The notes under the pieces were generated by a model that saw only the letters and a list, made by a program, of their open reading frames with translations, had not been told where the DNA came from and made no database searches. From positions 1 to 51,578 of the forward strand of contig NZ_NOVE01000021.1 of the NCBI RefSeq assembly GCF_002265625.1: a DNA stretch of 51,578 nucleotides. Direction: 5' to 3'. The position numbers and the translations under genes are program-made. Shown one piece after another: positions 1 through 8,633 of the stretch; positions within the stretch are counted from its first letter, which is position 1, and every line of letters begins with the position of its first letter. Source of the stretch: Prevotella sp. 885 (lineage in GTDB: Bacteria > Bacteroidota > Bacteroidia > Bacteroidales > Bacteroidaceae).

Positions 1-69
1 GTCAAGGAGTCCTGCCGGAAGAAATAAGGACAATACGGATTTGTAATCTATGGGCTGAGTTCTATTCAT
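1..69 (-). CDS. ISAon1-like transposase, N-terminal fragment (runs off the window)
   Basis: Reading leftwards from an ATG at 69-67, 23 codons stay open to the window edge and give a peptide beginning MNRTQPIDYKSVLSLFLPAG. From memory this resembles the N-terminal protein of two-part ISAon1-type Bacteroidota transposases, which typically open with an 'INYKSVLSLFLP.G' pattern. Only 69 bases are visible, so no catalytic residues can be checked. A good TAnnTTTG promoter element lies immediately upstream, which supports this start. The gene diverges from the IS1380 transposase gene to its right. Confidence 0.55.
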   Translation of the reverse strand, partial: MNRTQPIDYKSVLSLFLPAGLLD

Positions 70-73
70 GACG

Positions 74-81
74 CAAAGATA
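74..81 (-). promoter_or_regulatory. Bacteroidota -7 promoter element for the left transposase
   Basis: The minus strand reads TATCTTTG here, an exact match to the Bacteroidota -7 consensus TAnnTTTG. Only four bases separate it from the ATG at 69, so the transcript would start at or next to the start codon and be essentially leaderless. Confidence 0.55.
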
Positions 82-168
82 AACAATAATATTGAATTGT
101 TAAAAACACAACAATATTATTTGATTCCTTAATTCCGCAACACTTTGATTTAACTTTATTTATAAGTT

Positions 169-194
169 CCTGAGCAACAAAAAGTTGCTCAGGA
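169..194 (+). other. Perfect 10-bp hairpin upstream of the transposase gene
   Basis: CCTGAGCAAC and its exact complement GTTGCTCAGG are separated by a 6-base A-rich loop, 70 bases before the transposase start. There is no real U-run after the stem. Stem-loops near the 5' end of insertion sequences commonly limit transcription or translation entering from outside; that role here is inference. Confidence 0.5.
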
Positions 195-263
195 TTTTGC
201 CATGTCAGATTTTTCACTTATCTTAGTGTTGCAAATCAAAACAAGCGTAAATCGTAACAAGAC

Positions 264-1553
264 ATGGCAAAGGTACAAATAAAATCTGAAAAACTCACAC
301 CTTTTGGAGGAATTTTTTCAATCATGGAGCAATTTGACTCCATGCTTTCACCTATTATCGACCAGACACTTGGTCAGAGATGCAGCAGTATCATCGGATA
401 TCAGTACAGCGAAATTATTCGTTCTCTGATGAGCGTGTACTTCTGTGGCGGTTCATGCGTGGAGGATGTAACATCGCATCTGATGCGTCATCTCTCGTAT
501 CATCCGACCTTGCGCACATGCAGCTCTGATACCATCCTCAGAGCCATCAAGGAACTGACACAGGAAAACATCTCATATACTTCCGATAAGGGCAAGACCT
601 ATGATTTCAATACGGCAGACAAGCTCAACGCCTTGCTTATAAAAGCCTTGGTTTCCACTGGTGAACTGAATGAGGTGGAAACCTACGATGTTGATTTCGA
701 CCATCAGTTCCTTGAAACAGAGAAGTATGATGCAAAACCGACATACAAGAAGTTCCTCGGCTACAGACCTGGCGTATATGTCATCGGTGACATGATTGTC
801 TATGTCGAGAACAGCGATGGCAACACAAATGTGCGCTTTTATCAGGCTGAGACCCACAAGAGATTCTTTGCCCTACTGGAAGCCAACAGCATCCGTGTGA
901 ATCGCTTCAGAGCCGACTGTGGTTCGTGCTCGAAGGAAATTGTCAGTGAGATAGAGAAGCATTGCACGCACTTCTACATCCGCGCCAACAGATGCAGTTC
1001 GCTCTACGATGACTTGTTTTCACTGAGGGGATGGAAGACGGAGGAAATCAACGGCATCCAGTTTGAACTCAATTCCATTCTTGTTGAGAAATGGGAAGGC
1101 AAGTGCTATCGTCTTGTCATTCAGAGACAAAAGCGCATGGATGGAGAGCTTGACTTGTGGGAAGGTGAATACACCTACAGATGCATTCTTACCAACGATT
1201 ATGACTCATCAACAAGAGACATCGTCGAATTTTACAACAAGCGTGGGGGCAAAGAGCGTATATTCGATGATATGAACAACGGATTCGGCTGGAACAGGCT
1301 CCCCAAGTCGTTCATGTCAGAGAACACCGTATTCCTTCTGCTTACGGCATTGATACACAATTTCTATAAGACCATCATTAGCAAGCTTGACACCAAGGCT
1401 TTCGGGCTCAAGGAAACGAGTCGCATAAAGGCTTTTGTCTTCAGCTTCATCTCCGTACCTGCCAAGTGGATCATGACAGCAAGGCAATACGTGCTGAATA
1501 TCTATACAGAAAACCGGGCTTATGCAAGACCTTTCAAAACAGAATTCGGATAA
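264..1553 (+). CDS. IS1380-family transposase
   Basis: This 429-residue protein is a DDE transposase that would catalyse cut-and-paste movement of its own element. The three acidic positions are visible: Asp144 in DVDFDHQF, Asp218 in FRADCGSC, and Glu331 in the block GGKERIFDDMNNGFGWNR, which is highly characteristic of IS1380 transposases (Y-x2-R-x3-E region followed by the NGFGWNR signature). The C-terminal block FGLKETSRIKAFVF..FISVPAKW is also typical of Bacteroidota members. The length matches the family and no frameshift is seen, so it appears intact. It lies upstream of, and in the same direction as, the arabinan-locus regulator, but about 325 bases and a separate promoter lie between them. 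Confidence 0.9.
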   Translation: MAKVQIKSEKLTPFGGIFSIMEQFDSMLSPIIDQTLGQRCSSIIGYQYSEIIRSLMSVYFCGGSCVEDVTSHLMRHLSYHPTLRTCSSDTILRAIKELTQENISYTSDKGKTYDFNTADKLNALLIKALVSTGELNEVETYDVDFDHQFLETEKYDAKPTYKKFLGYRPGVYVIGDMIVYVENSDGNTNVRFYQAETHKRFFALLEANSIRVNRFRADCGSCSKEIVSEIEKHCTHFYIRANRCSSLYDDLFSLRGWKTEEINGIQFELNSILVEKWEGKCYRLVIQRQKRMDGELDLWEGEYTYRCILTNDYDSSTRDIVEFYNKRGGKERIFDDMNNGFGWNRLPKSFMSENTVFLLLTALIHNFYKTIISKLDTKAFGLKETSRIKAFVFSFISVPAKWIMTARQYVLNIYTENRAYARPFKTEFG

Positions 1554-1776
1554 GAATCCTTTCTTTCCGGTTAGAATCTGCGTATTACCTCAAGTCGCAT
1601 CGTGGGGTAAGGGGATGGTGGCTACATATTGATGTTGTGCTGTTGCTTTTTACTGAAAGCTGCTACTAACGACTCATAAATCTACCCTTAATCGTGTATT
1701 GGATGATAGTTGCGGATTTTAGGTTTATGTGATTATTGTTTTCATTCTTATTCCACTATGCTTTGTGTATTTACTG

Positions 1777-1784
1777 CAAAATTA
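1777..1784 (-). promoter_or_regulatory. Orphan minus-strand promoter element
   Basis: The minus strand reads TAATTTTGCAG, a good TAnnTTTG match with the frequently seen following CAG. It points left, away from the regulator gene, but no gene follows it before the IS1380 transposase (only a 6-codon ATG frame). It may be a leftover from a divergent gene displaced by the insertion sequence. The rest of 1554-1878 is AT-rich and shows no gene. Confidence 0.35.
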
Positions 1785-1827
1785 CGAATTTCATCATATA
1801 TTACCTACTTTATCCATATTTTTTTGT

Positions 1828-1835
1828 TACCTTTG
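1828..1835 (+). promoter_or_regulatory. Promoter element for the arabinan-locus regulator
   Basis: TACCTTTG matches the Bacteroidota -7 consensus TAnnTTTG and lies 43 bases before the regulator ATG, leaving an A-rich leader of roughly 40 bases. No clear upstream TTTG (-33) element is seen at the usual distance. Confidence 0.55.
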
Positions 1836-1878
1836 CAAAAGATTGTAAAACCTACACCCAAACCTAAAAACTACATAA

Positions 1879-4836
1879 ATGAGACATATAATACTGCTGA
1901 TTGCTATGCTGATAACGTCGCTTCTTGGCTTTGCCCAAAGCCGTGAAGCGGGCAAATATTTGGCGAGTTACCTCAATATGGCAACCGGTATGCCCAATAA
2001 CTACGCTGATGACATCTTCAAGGATTCATACGGTTTCGTATGGATAAGCACTCATGGCGGCGGACTGGTGCGCTATGACGGTTATCAGATGACGAGCCTC
2101 GGCTATACGGCTTCGCCCATCGCCCTGCGCAGCAACAGCACACGCAATGTATGTGAGGACCGTTTTCGCCGTCTTTGGATAGCTTTTGAGGAAGGTCCGC
2201 AGGTGCTCAGCCTTGAGACAATGTGCCCAGTCATTCCCGAATGCGTTGACAAAGAAGTGGAGAAACAGATGGAAAACGTATGGGACGACACTTGCGTCCG
2301 CACATATTGCGACGCGAAGGGATGTATATGGATAGCCAGTACGTCCCGAATCATCCGCATAGCCTTCGACAAGAAGGGCCGTGTAATGTCGGTTCAGTCA
2401 GCCCCTTCCCCCAACAGTGTGCCCGAATTCGGAATGTGCGACGTATATAAGCGCGGATCCGTGGTGGTGTGCATTAACGGACGCGTCAGCGAATACATCG
2501 AGAAGAAAGGACGTCTCGTAGCCAAAGACCTCACCCGTATGTTCGCCCCGATGGGCAACAATTATGCTGCCAGTATAATAAGGTATAACAATAAGATATG
2601 GCTTGCCACCAACAACGGACTGTTATGTAGCGACGGACGCGAGTTTCACACTTACGACGCACGCCATACGCTGCAGCATGAAGTGGTTACCTGCCTTGCC
2701 GTAGCGCCTGAGAACCGTCTGCTTGTCGGCACATTGTGCGGCGTGGACATCATCGACGACCGTGAGGGATTCGTTGAGCACTGGAACTGCACCAGCCCTA
2801 TTCATCCCCTTAGCAGTAACTTCGTCAACTCGCTCTTCGTGAATAACGGTCAGGTATGGGTGGGAACCGAAACGGGTGGCATCGTGAAACTCACGCCACG
2901 CCAACTGCTTATCACCAATTACGCAAACAATCCCAACGATCCGACATCGCTTTCACGCAACGCCGTCAACTCTATGTATGCCTCATCGGACGGCACGCTG
3001 TGGGTGGGCGTGATGGAAGGCGGACTCTGCTGTATGCGTCCCGGCTCCAAAGGGTTCGTGCATTACCGCACCGACAATTCAGCCCTGCCTCACAATTCGG
3101 TGTCCGCTATTACGGCAGACGCAAAAGGCAACCTATGGATTGGCACGTGGGGAGGCGGCGTGGCAACAGCTAACGCCAAGCAGCCCAACAATATACAGCC
3201 TCTGAACGTGGACGGCGAACACCAGCCGCTGCTTACCTTTATCGGTGTATTGGCTTACGACCGCATTAATGAAGGAATGTGGATAGGTGCCAACGAGGGT
3301 CTGTTCTTCTATAATCTGCGCAAGCAACGTCTGGAAGATCCGTTCCCCGGATGCCGCGACATAAAGGGTTGTGTAGGTTCGTTGGTCACCCGCGACGGCA
3401 CACTCATGGTGGGCAGCATACGCGGAATGGTTAGCGTCAATCTGAAATCGCGTCGAAATGGCAAGCGTTTCTTCACCGCCAAGCACCAGCCTTACAAGCT
3501 CGACCGCCCTGAAAGCCGCATCATCGACAAGATTCTGGCGTTCTGTCAGACTCGCGACGGAAAGATTTGGATGGGCAGCAACGGCTACGGCATGTACTGC
3601 CAGACACGCGACAAGGACGGAAAGCCGCACATCGAGACCTTCACCACAGCCGACGGACTTGCCAACAACACCGTTACGGGCATCGTGGAGGACAATCATG
3701 GACAGCTGTGGATAACCACAAGCCACGGTCTTTCGGTATTCAATCCTAAGACACGCCAGTTCAACAACTACACGGAGGAAGACGGACTGATCAGCTCACA
3801 GTTCTTTTATAATGGAGCCATACGCAACAAGAAGGGCACCATATATCTCGGAACGGAGAGCGGATTGATGGTTGTCAACGGCGTAAGCAACACTTACAAC
3901 GACAAATTCAACCTGCGCTTCACCGAACTGAGCGTCAACAACCAGACCGTGTTCGCCGGAAGCAATCATCTGAAGGAGAACATAACAACTGCCAAAAAGA
4001 TAAGGCTTCACGAGAGCGACCGTTCGTTCAGCATCAGCTTCTCAGCTCTCAACTATACGGGAGAGAACCAAGGTGTCTACAGTTACCGCATGAAGGGATA
4101 CGAAAAGGAATGGGTGAAGCTGCAGCCGGGTCAGCACAGCGTGCGCTACTCCACCCTACCCGCCGGCGACTACAAGTTTGAGGTGAAATATTCGCCCAAC
4201 ATCGGAGCCGAGAACGAGCAGACCATATCCATAGACGTAAGCGTCACGCCTTACTTCTATAAGAGCTGGTGGTTCGTGCTTATTATATTAATATGTATAG
4301 GCGTAGCCGTTCGCTACATCTTCAAGCGCCGCATGGAGAAGATGCGCGAGCGTGAAGTGAAGTCGCTCTACCAACCCATCGAGGATGCACTCAAGGAGAG
4401 TGACGAGCCGGGACAACTGCAGACGCGCATCAAGCAGATTCTGGAAAACCAGCGTCGCTACAAGGAGAGCCAGCAGAAGACCATCGAAGCTGACCGCCAA
4501 GAAACCGAGGCTAACGAGCGCCCGTTCATGGAAGTGGTGATGGAGACAATGGAACGAAACTACAGCAACTCTAAGTTCGGAGCGCAGGAGCTGGCTGACG
4601 CCATCGGCATCAATCGCGCCGTGCTCAGCAAGAAGCTCAATGCTGAGACCGGACTGCCCACCTCACAGTTCATCCGCAATTACCGTCTGGACATCGCCAA
4701 GCGCATGCTGAAAGACAATGTAGCCAACCGCAACATCACGGAGATAGCATACCGCGTAGGCTTTAACGACCCCAAATACTTCACACGCTGCTTCTCCAAA
4801 CAGTATGGCGTGGCACCTTCTTCGTACCGCGAATAA
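1879..4836 (+). CDS. Membrane-spanning propeller sensor fused to AraC-type DNA-binding domain (kinase-less HTCS)
   Basis: This 985-residue protein probably senses arabinan oligosaccharides in the periplasm and activates the operon that follows. A signal peptide (about 1-19) precedes roughly 13 two-component-regulator propeller blades (residues 30-690; repeats such as FVWISTHGGG, QVWVGTETGG, NLWIGTWGGG). A Y_Y_Y-type Ig domain (about 724-790) and one membrane helix (about 796-815, SWWFVLIILICIGVAVRYIF) follow. A charged, probably coiled-coil linker leads directly into an AraC HTH domain (about 885-985, ending FTRCFSKQYGVAPSSYRE). Hybrid two-component systems of this kind usually have about 1300-1400 residues with HisKA, HATPase and receiver domains between helix and HTH; none of those is present here. 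The reading frame is continuous, so this looks like a true one-component design, as in SusR, rather than a frameshift. The ligand is inferred from the neighbouring genes. Confidence 0.88.
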   Translation: MRHIILLIAMLITSLLGFAQSREAGKYLASYLNMATGMPNNYADDIFKDSYGFVWISTHGGGLVRYDGYQMTSLGYTASPIALRSNSTRNVCEDRFRRLWIAFEEGPQVLSLETMCPVIPECVDKEVEKQMENVWDDTCVRTYCDAKGCIWIASTSRIIRIAFDKKGRVMSVQSAPSPNSVPEFGMCDVYKRGSVVVCINGRVSEYIEKKGRLVAKDLTRMFAPMGNNYAASIIRYNNKIWLATNNGLLCSDGREFHTYDARHTLQHEVVTCLAVAPENRLLVGTLCGVDIIDDREGFVEHWNCTSPIHPLSSNFVNSLFVNNGQVWVGTETGGIVKLTPRQLLITNYANNPNDPTSLSRNAVNSMYASSDGTLWVGVMEGGLCCMRPGSKGFVHYRTDNSALPHNSVSAITADAKGNLWIGTWGGGVATANAKQPNNIQPLNVDGEHQPLLTFIGVLAYDRINEGMWIGANEGLFFYNLRKQRLEDPFPGCRDIKGCVGSLVTRDGTLMVGSIRGMVSVNLKSRRNGKRFFTAKHQPYKLDRPESRIIDKILAFCQTRDGKIWMGSNGYGMYCQTRDKDGKPHIETFTTADGLANNTVTGIVEDNHGQLWITTSHGLSVFNPKTRQFNNYTEEDGLISSQFFYNGAIRNKKGTIYLGTESGLMVVNGVSNTYNDKFNLRFTELSVNNQTVFAGSNHLKENITTAKKIRLHESDRSFSISFSALNYTGENQGVYSYRMKGYEKEWVKLQPGQHSVRYSTLPAGDYKFEVKYSPNIGAENEQTISIDVSVTPYFYKSWWFVLIILICIGVAVRYIFKRRMEKMREREVKSLYQPIEDALKESDEPGQLQTRIKQILENQRRYKESQQKTIEADRQETEANERPFMEVVMETMERNYSNSKFGAQELADAIGINRAVLSKKLNAETGLPTSQFIRNYRLDIAKRMLKDNVANRNITEIAYRVGFNDPKYFTRCFSKQYGVAPSSYRE

Positions 4837-4874
4837 GGAGCAGAAAGATGTGTTATCAACTGTTAATTTCCAAT

Positions 4875-4992
4875 AGAGCCACTATTACACTCTAAAAGAG
4901 CCTCTCTTGCATTATAAAAGAGCCTCTTTTAGAGTGTAATAGTGGCTCTTTTAGAATGTAAGAGAGGCTCTATAAGATTGCTAAAGTGGCTC
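4875..4992. repeat. Palindromic array of six 22-bp GAGCC units
   Basis: GAGCC occurs on the plus strand at 4876, 4898 and 4920 and its complement GGCTC at 4944, 4966 and 4988, each exactly 22 bases apart, symmetric about position 4934. The units follow a pattern like GAGCC(A/T)CTnTTACAnTCTAAAA. One 26-base arm (4875-4900) is perfectly complementary to 4924-4949, so several alternative hairpins can form. It begins 39 bases after the regulator stop and could terminate that transcript. I do not recognise it as a named repeat family. Confidence 0.8.
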
Positions 4993-5050
4993 TTTAAGAA
5001 AACACGAGTAAAAGTGAACGTTTTCTACACCCTTTCATTACCATTTTCTT

Positions 5051-5195
5051 ATCCACCCCTTAATATAACTTGTCCACCTACATGATTTATGTCAAATTCA
5101 CCGTGTAGGTACACAGCTGGTGGATAAAAGCGCAAATAAGGTAAAAACAGCACATTTACAGCGTTTGTCCACCTTTTTTATAGCGTTTGTCCACC
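5051..5195. promoter_or_regulatory. Candidate operator: repeated TCCACC boxes upstream of the susC-like gene
   Basis: TCCACC occurs at 5052, 5073, 5168 and 5190, with the inverted form GGTGGA at 5119. The last pair is an exact 14-base direct repeat, AGCGTTTGTCCACC, at 5160-5173 and 5182-5195, 22 bases apart (two helical turns). The first pair is 21 bases apart. Direct repeats with this spacing suit binding of an AraC-type dimer to one DNA face, and the promoter element lies 20 bases downstream. Assigning these to the adjacent regulator is inference. Confidence 0.55.
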
Positions 5196-5215
5196 CATGC
5201 AATAGTGAATAAGTG

Positions 5216-5223
5216 TAATTTTG
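5216..5223 (+). promoter_or_regulatory. Promoter element for the arabinan utilisation operon
   Basis: TAATTTTG matches TAnnTTTG and is just downstream of the TCCACC direct repeats. No good -33 element lies at the usual spacing, as expected for an activator-dependent promoter. It leaves a leader of about 160 bases (5224-5390), the second half of which is very A-rich, before the susC-like ATG. Confidence 0.5.
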
Positions 5224-5390
5224 CCACTGAAAATTTCACGGGTGCACAAATCATTCATGTTACCAATACATGTAAGGCAGTCGTTCGTTATCACCTTTAA
5301 CCTAAAGCTAAAAGCTAATGGCGATCTCAAACCTAAGAGAAATAAAAAAATTATAACTAAATAATAATTAAAAACCTAAAATCAGAAACA

Positions 5391-8300
5391 ATGAGGAAAG
5401 AAGTATTCTCAATGATGCTATGCCTCGGTGCAGTTGGCGGTGCAACAGTTGTTGCCCCAGTCACAGCCAATGCAGCCATAGCACAAGCCCCCACCATCAA
5501 GGTGCAGGGTCAGGTTGTCGACGAGACTGGCGCTCCGCTTATGGGTGCTTCCATCAAGGCTAAGAATTCGAAGACTGGCACAGTCACCGACATAGACGGA
5601 AAATTCTCGTTGGATGTCGAATCAAACGCTACGCTTATTGTCAGCTATCTGGGCTATAAGACCAGCGAGGTGGCAGTTCGTGAACGCGCTATTATAGAGA
5701 AGATACAGCTCACACCTGACAACAACGTCCTCAATCAGGTCGTAGTAGTAGGTTATGGTACACAGAAGAAGGCTGACCTCACTGGTTCTGTTGCCATCGT
5801 TAACGCTGAGGAGATGAAGAAAGTCTCTAACTCCAACATCTCTACAATGCTTGAGGGTAAGGTTGCGGGCGTTCAGATCACATCGGACGGTCAGCCTGGT
5901 GCCGACCCGTCAGTACGCATCCGTGGTATCGGTTCGTTCGGCAGCACAGCTCCTCTTTACGTAGTTGACGGTGTGCCTATGGGTACCACCATTCGCGACT
6001 TCTCGCCTAACGACATCGAGACCATCCAGATTCTTAAGGACGCTTCGGCAGGTGCCATCTACGGTTCGCGTGCTGCCAACGGTGTGGTTATCATCACAAC
6101 GAAGAACGGCAAGAAGGACCAGCCTCTGAAGGTCAACTATTCCGGCTACTTCGGAGCTGACGTCATCCCCGGCGACGTTTATGACGTTATGAACGCCGAC
6201 CAGTACAGCAATTACATAGGTCAGGCTTGCGCCAACTCTGGCACAACGCTCCCCAGCGGTTACAAGATGGGCGAAGACGGACGTTATCACTTCCAGGACA
6301 ACACCAATACAGACTGGTTCAGCGAGGTGTTCAAGACTGGTATCCGTCAGAACCACAACGTAGCTCTCAGCGGCGGCAGCGCAAAGAGTACATATAATGT
6401 ATCGCTCGACTACTTCAATCAGAAGGGCACGCTCGAGGGTGCAGGTCCTAACTACGAGCGCTACACAGCCCGCGTGAACAACACGATGGAAACAAAGTTC
6501 ATCAAGTTCCGCACAAGCATGGTTTACTCTCACTCCAATCAGGACAACATGGGCCTCTCCAACGCCGGCGAGTATGTCCAGGGTCTTTACGGCGACGTCA
6601 CCAACGTGCTCCGCGGCACTCTGCTCATGCAGCCCACCATCAAGGCATACGACCCGTCAACATGGGTGCTCGACGACAAGGTTGGTGCAGCCAACAACTA
6701 TCGCTACGACGCTTACGGCTACGGCGTTTACTATGACAACGTACACGGCGACATCTCGGCTTCCAACCCGCTGCTCGTCAACAACATGCTGCAGCGCAAC
6801 ACCATCGTTGACCGCTTCGTAGGCACAGCATCTGCTGACGTCGATCTGTTCAAGATGGTGGGTTTGAAGTTCAAGAACCACGGTCTTCACTACAACATCA
6901 ACCTCTCTTACAGCAAGACAGAGGCTAAGGACAAGACATGGATTCCGGCATGGATTCAGTCTAACCGTGTTTACCTTGACAAGGCCAACGAACGCCTCAC
7001 AAAGGGCTCGCGCAACTATTCTGACGCCCTCATCGAGAACACTCTCGTGTATGACGGTCACTTCGGCAAGCACAACATCAACCTTCTCGGCGGTCTGACA
7101 TACGAGGAAGAGAACACCAACCTGCTCACCGGCTGGGGCATCAAGTTCACAGAACCTTACTACCTCCAGCTCCAGAACGCAGCCAACACTTACTCAGAGT
7201 CTTACGAATATCGCCACGCGCTCGCCTCTTACATCGGCCGCTTGACATACAACTATGACGAGAAGTACTTGCTCTCAGCAGTTATCCGTCGCGATGGTAG
7301 CTCACGTCTTACCAAGGACATCCGTTGGGGCACATTCCCATCAGTGTCAGTAGGTTGGCGTCTGGACAAGGAGAAGTTCTTCCCCATCAGCAAGAAGATT
7401 GTCAACATGGCTAAGATCCGTGCCAGCTATGGTGTGCTCGGTAATGAGAACATCGGCGAGTATATGTACATGGCGACAATGAAGCGTAACAACATGACCT
7501 ACAGCTTCGGCAACAACGTCGTTACGGGTTCTGCCGTTTCTGAGTTCGTAAACAAGAACATCGCTTGGGAGAAGAAGAAGTCAACCAACATCGGTATCGA
7601 CCTCGCCATGTTCAACAACCGCTTCGAGTTTACAGCAGAGTGGTATAAGAACCGTTCTGAGGACCTTCTCTACGGAGTTCCGGTTCCTACACAGACCGGT
7701 GTGGCAAACGCTACCGTTACGATGAACGCTGCCTCTATGGACAACAGCGGTTTCGAGTTCTCTGCCACATACCGCAACCACGACCATCCGTTCAAGTATG
7801 ACGTTTCTGCCAACCTCAGCACACTGAAGAACAAGGTTACTTCACTCGGCTTCGGCACCAAGTCGTACATCACTGGAGCTTATGCCACATACGTAGGTCA
7901 GGAGATCGGTCAGTTCTACGGTTGGGTTTACGAAGGCATCGCACGCACACAGAGCGACCTTGACAATCACGCCACACAGCAGGGTGCCAACATCGGCGAC
8001 TGCCTCTACAAGGACATCTCTGGTCCTAACGGCGAGCCTGACGGCGTTATCGACGCTTATGACCAGACAGTTCTCGGCAGCGGTCTGCCAAAGGTGAACT
8101 TCGGACTTAGCGCTCACATGGAGTATAAAAACTTCGACCTGAGCATCTCTACATACGGCGTGCTCAACTATCATGTAAGCGACGACATCTACAACAGCCT
8201 CAACTCTTGCTATGGCTGGGGCAACAAGGACGTGGCTATGGCTGACGCCAACCGCTTCTCTGAGGACGGTTCTACATACCTTTCTAACGTACCACGCACA

Positions 8301-8597
8301 TACGCAGCCAACAAGGCCACTCTCGCTTGGAACGACCTCTTCAGCTCACGCAAGATTCAGAACGCAGCATACTGGAAGATTGCCAACGTGGAACTGGGAT
8401 ACAACTTCCCTGACCAGTGGTTCAGAGGCTTGGTAAGCGGCGTACGCGTATATGTTTCGGCTCAGAATCTCTACACCTTCACTGGCTACAAGGGATATAA
8501 CGTCGACTACGCTGGCGGCACATTCACACCGGGCTACAACTTCTGCTCGTTCCCAAGCGCACGCAGCTTCATGGCAGGTCTGCACTTCACATTCTAA
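5391..8597 (+). CDS. SusC-like TonB-dependent transporter
   Basis: This 1068-residue outer-membrane protein would import arabino-oligosaccharides with its SusD partner, powered by TonB. A signal peptide (about 1-31) is followed by a carboxypeptidase-regulatory-like domain (about 37-118, VQGQVVDETGAPLMGASIKA...VSYLGYKT). A TonB-box-like stretch (VVVGYGTQKK) and the plug domain with the SusC signature PLYVVDGVPMG and DASAGAIYGSRAANGV come next, then a long beta-barrel ending in an aromatic residue (FMAGLHFTF). Length and order are standard for the SusC family. It is the first gene of a six-gene operon and lies 36 bases before the susD-like gene. Substrate specificity is inferred from the downstream GH43 and GH51 enzymes. 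Confidence 0.96.
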   Translation: MRKEVFSMMLCLGAVGGATVVAPVTANAAIAQAPTIKVQGQVVDETGAPLMGASIKAKNSKTGTVTDIDGKFSLDVESNATLIVSYLGYKTSEVAVRERAIIEKIQLTPDNNVLNQVVVVGYGTQKKADLTGSVAIVNAEEMKKVSNSNISTMLEGKVAGVQITSDGQPGADPSVRIRGIGSFGSTAPLYVVDGVPMGTTIRDFSPNDIETIQILKDASAGAIYGSRAANGVVIITTKNGKKDQPLKVNYSGYFGADVIPGDVYDVMNADQYSNYIGQACANSGTTLPSGYKMGEDGRYHFQDNTNTDWFSEVFKTGIRQNHNVALSGGSAKSTYNVSLDYFNQKGTLEGAGPNYERYTARVNNTMETKFIKFRTSMVYSHSNQDNMGLSNAGEYVQGLYGDVTNVLRGTLLMQPTIKAYDPSTWVLDDKVGAANNYRYDAYGYGVYYDNVHGDISASNPLLVNNMLQRNTIVDRFVGTASADVDLFKMVGLKFKNHGLHYNINLSYSKTEAKDKTWIPAWIQSNRVYLDKANERLTKGSRNYSDALIENTLVYDGHFGKHNINLLGGLTYEEENTNLLTGWGIKFTEPYYLQLQNAANTYSESYEYRHALASYIGRLTYNYDEKYLLSAVIRRDGSSRLTKDIRWGTFPSVSVGWRLDKEKFFPISKKIVNMAKIRASYGVLGNENIGEYMYMATMKRNNMTYSFGNNVVTGSAVSEFVNKNIAWEKKKSTNIGIDLAMFNNRFEFTAEWYKNRSEDLLYGVPVPTQTGVANATVTMNAASMDNSGFEFSATYRNHDHPFKYDVSANLSTLKNKVTSLGFGTKSYITGAYATYVGQEIGQFYGWVYEGIARTQSDLDNHATQQGANIGDCLYKDISGPNGEPDGVIDAYDQTVLGSGLPKVNFGLSAHMEYKNFDLSISTYGVLNYHVSDDIYNSLNSCYGWGNKDVAMADANRFSEDGSTYLSNVPRTYAANKATLAWNDLFSSRKIQNAAYWKIANVELGYNFPDQWFRGLVSGVRVYVSAQNLYTFTGYKGYNVDYAGGTFTPGYNFCSFPSARSFMAGLHFTF

Positions 8598-8633
8598 TAA
8601 AAAACCAATAACCGATTAAACGTAAATCCAATT

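Larger units (their letters stand above)
123..1558 (+). mobile_element. IS1380-family insertion sequence (ends approximate)
   Basis: The element is called from its transposase gene. The ends are uncertain. GATTCCTTAATTCCG at 123-137 resembles the complement of CGGATAAGAATC at 1547-1558 (shared GATTC, TTA and TCCG blocks), which could be imperfect terminal inverted repeats. I could not find a convincing target-site duplication, and the right candidate overlaps the transposase stop codon, so the true boundaries may lie further out. Confidence 0.35.

Noticed and set aside
4875..4992. CRISPR array
   Set aside because: Period is only 22 bases, units are inverted in the second half, there are no unique 30-base spacers and no cas gene nearby.
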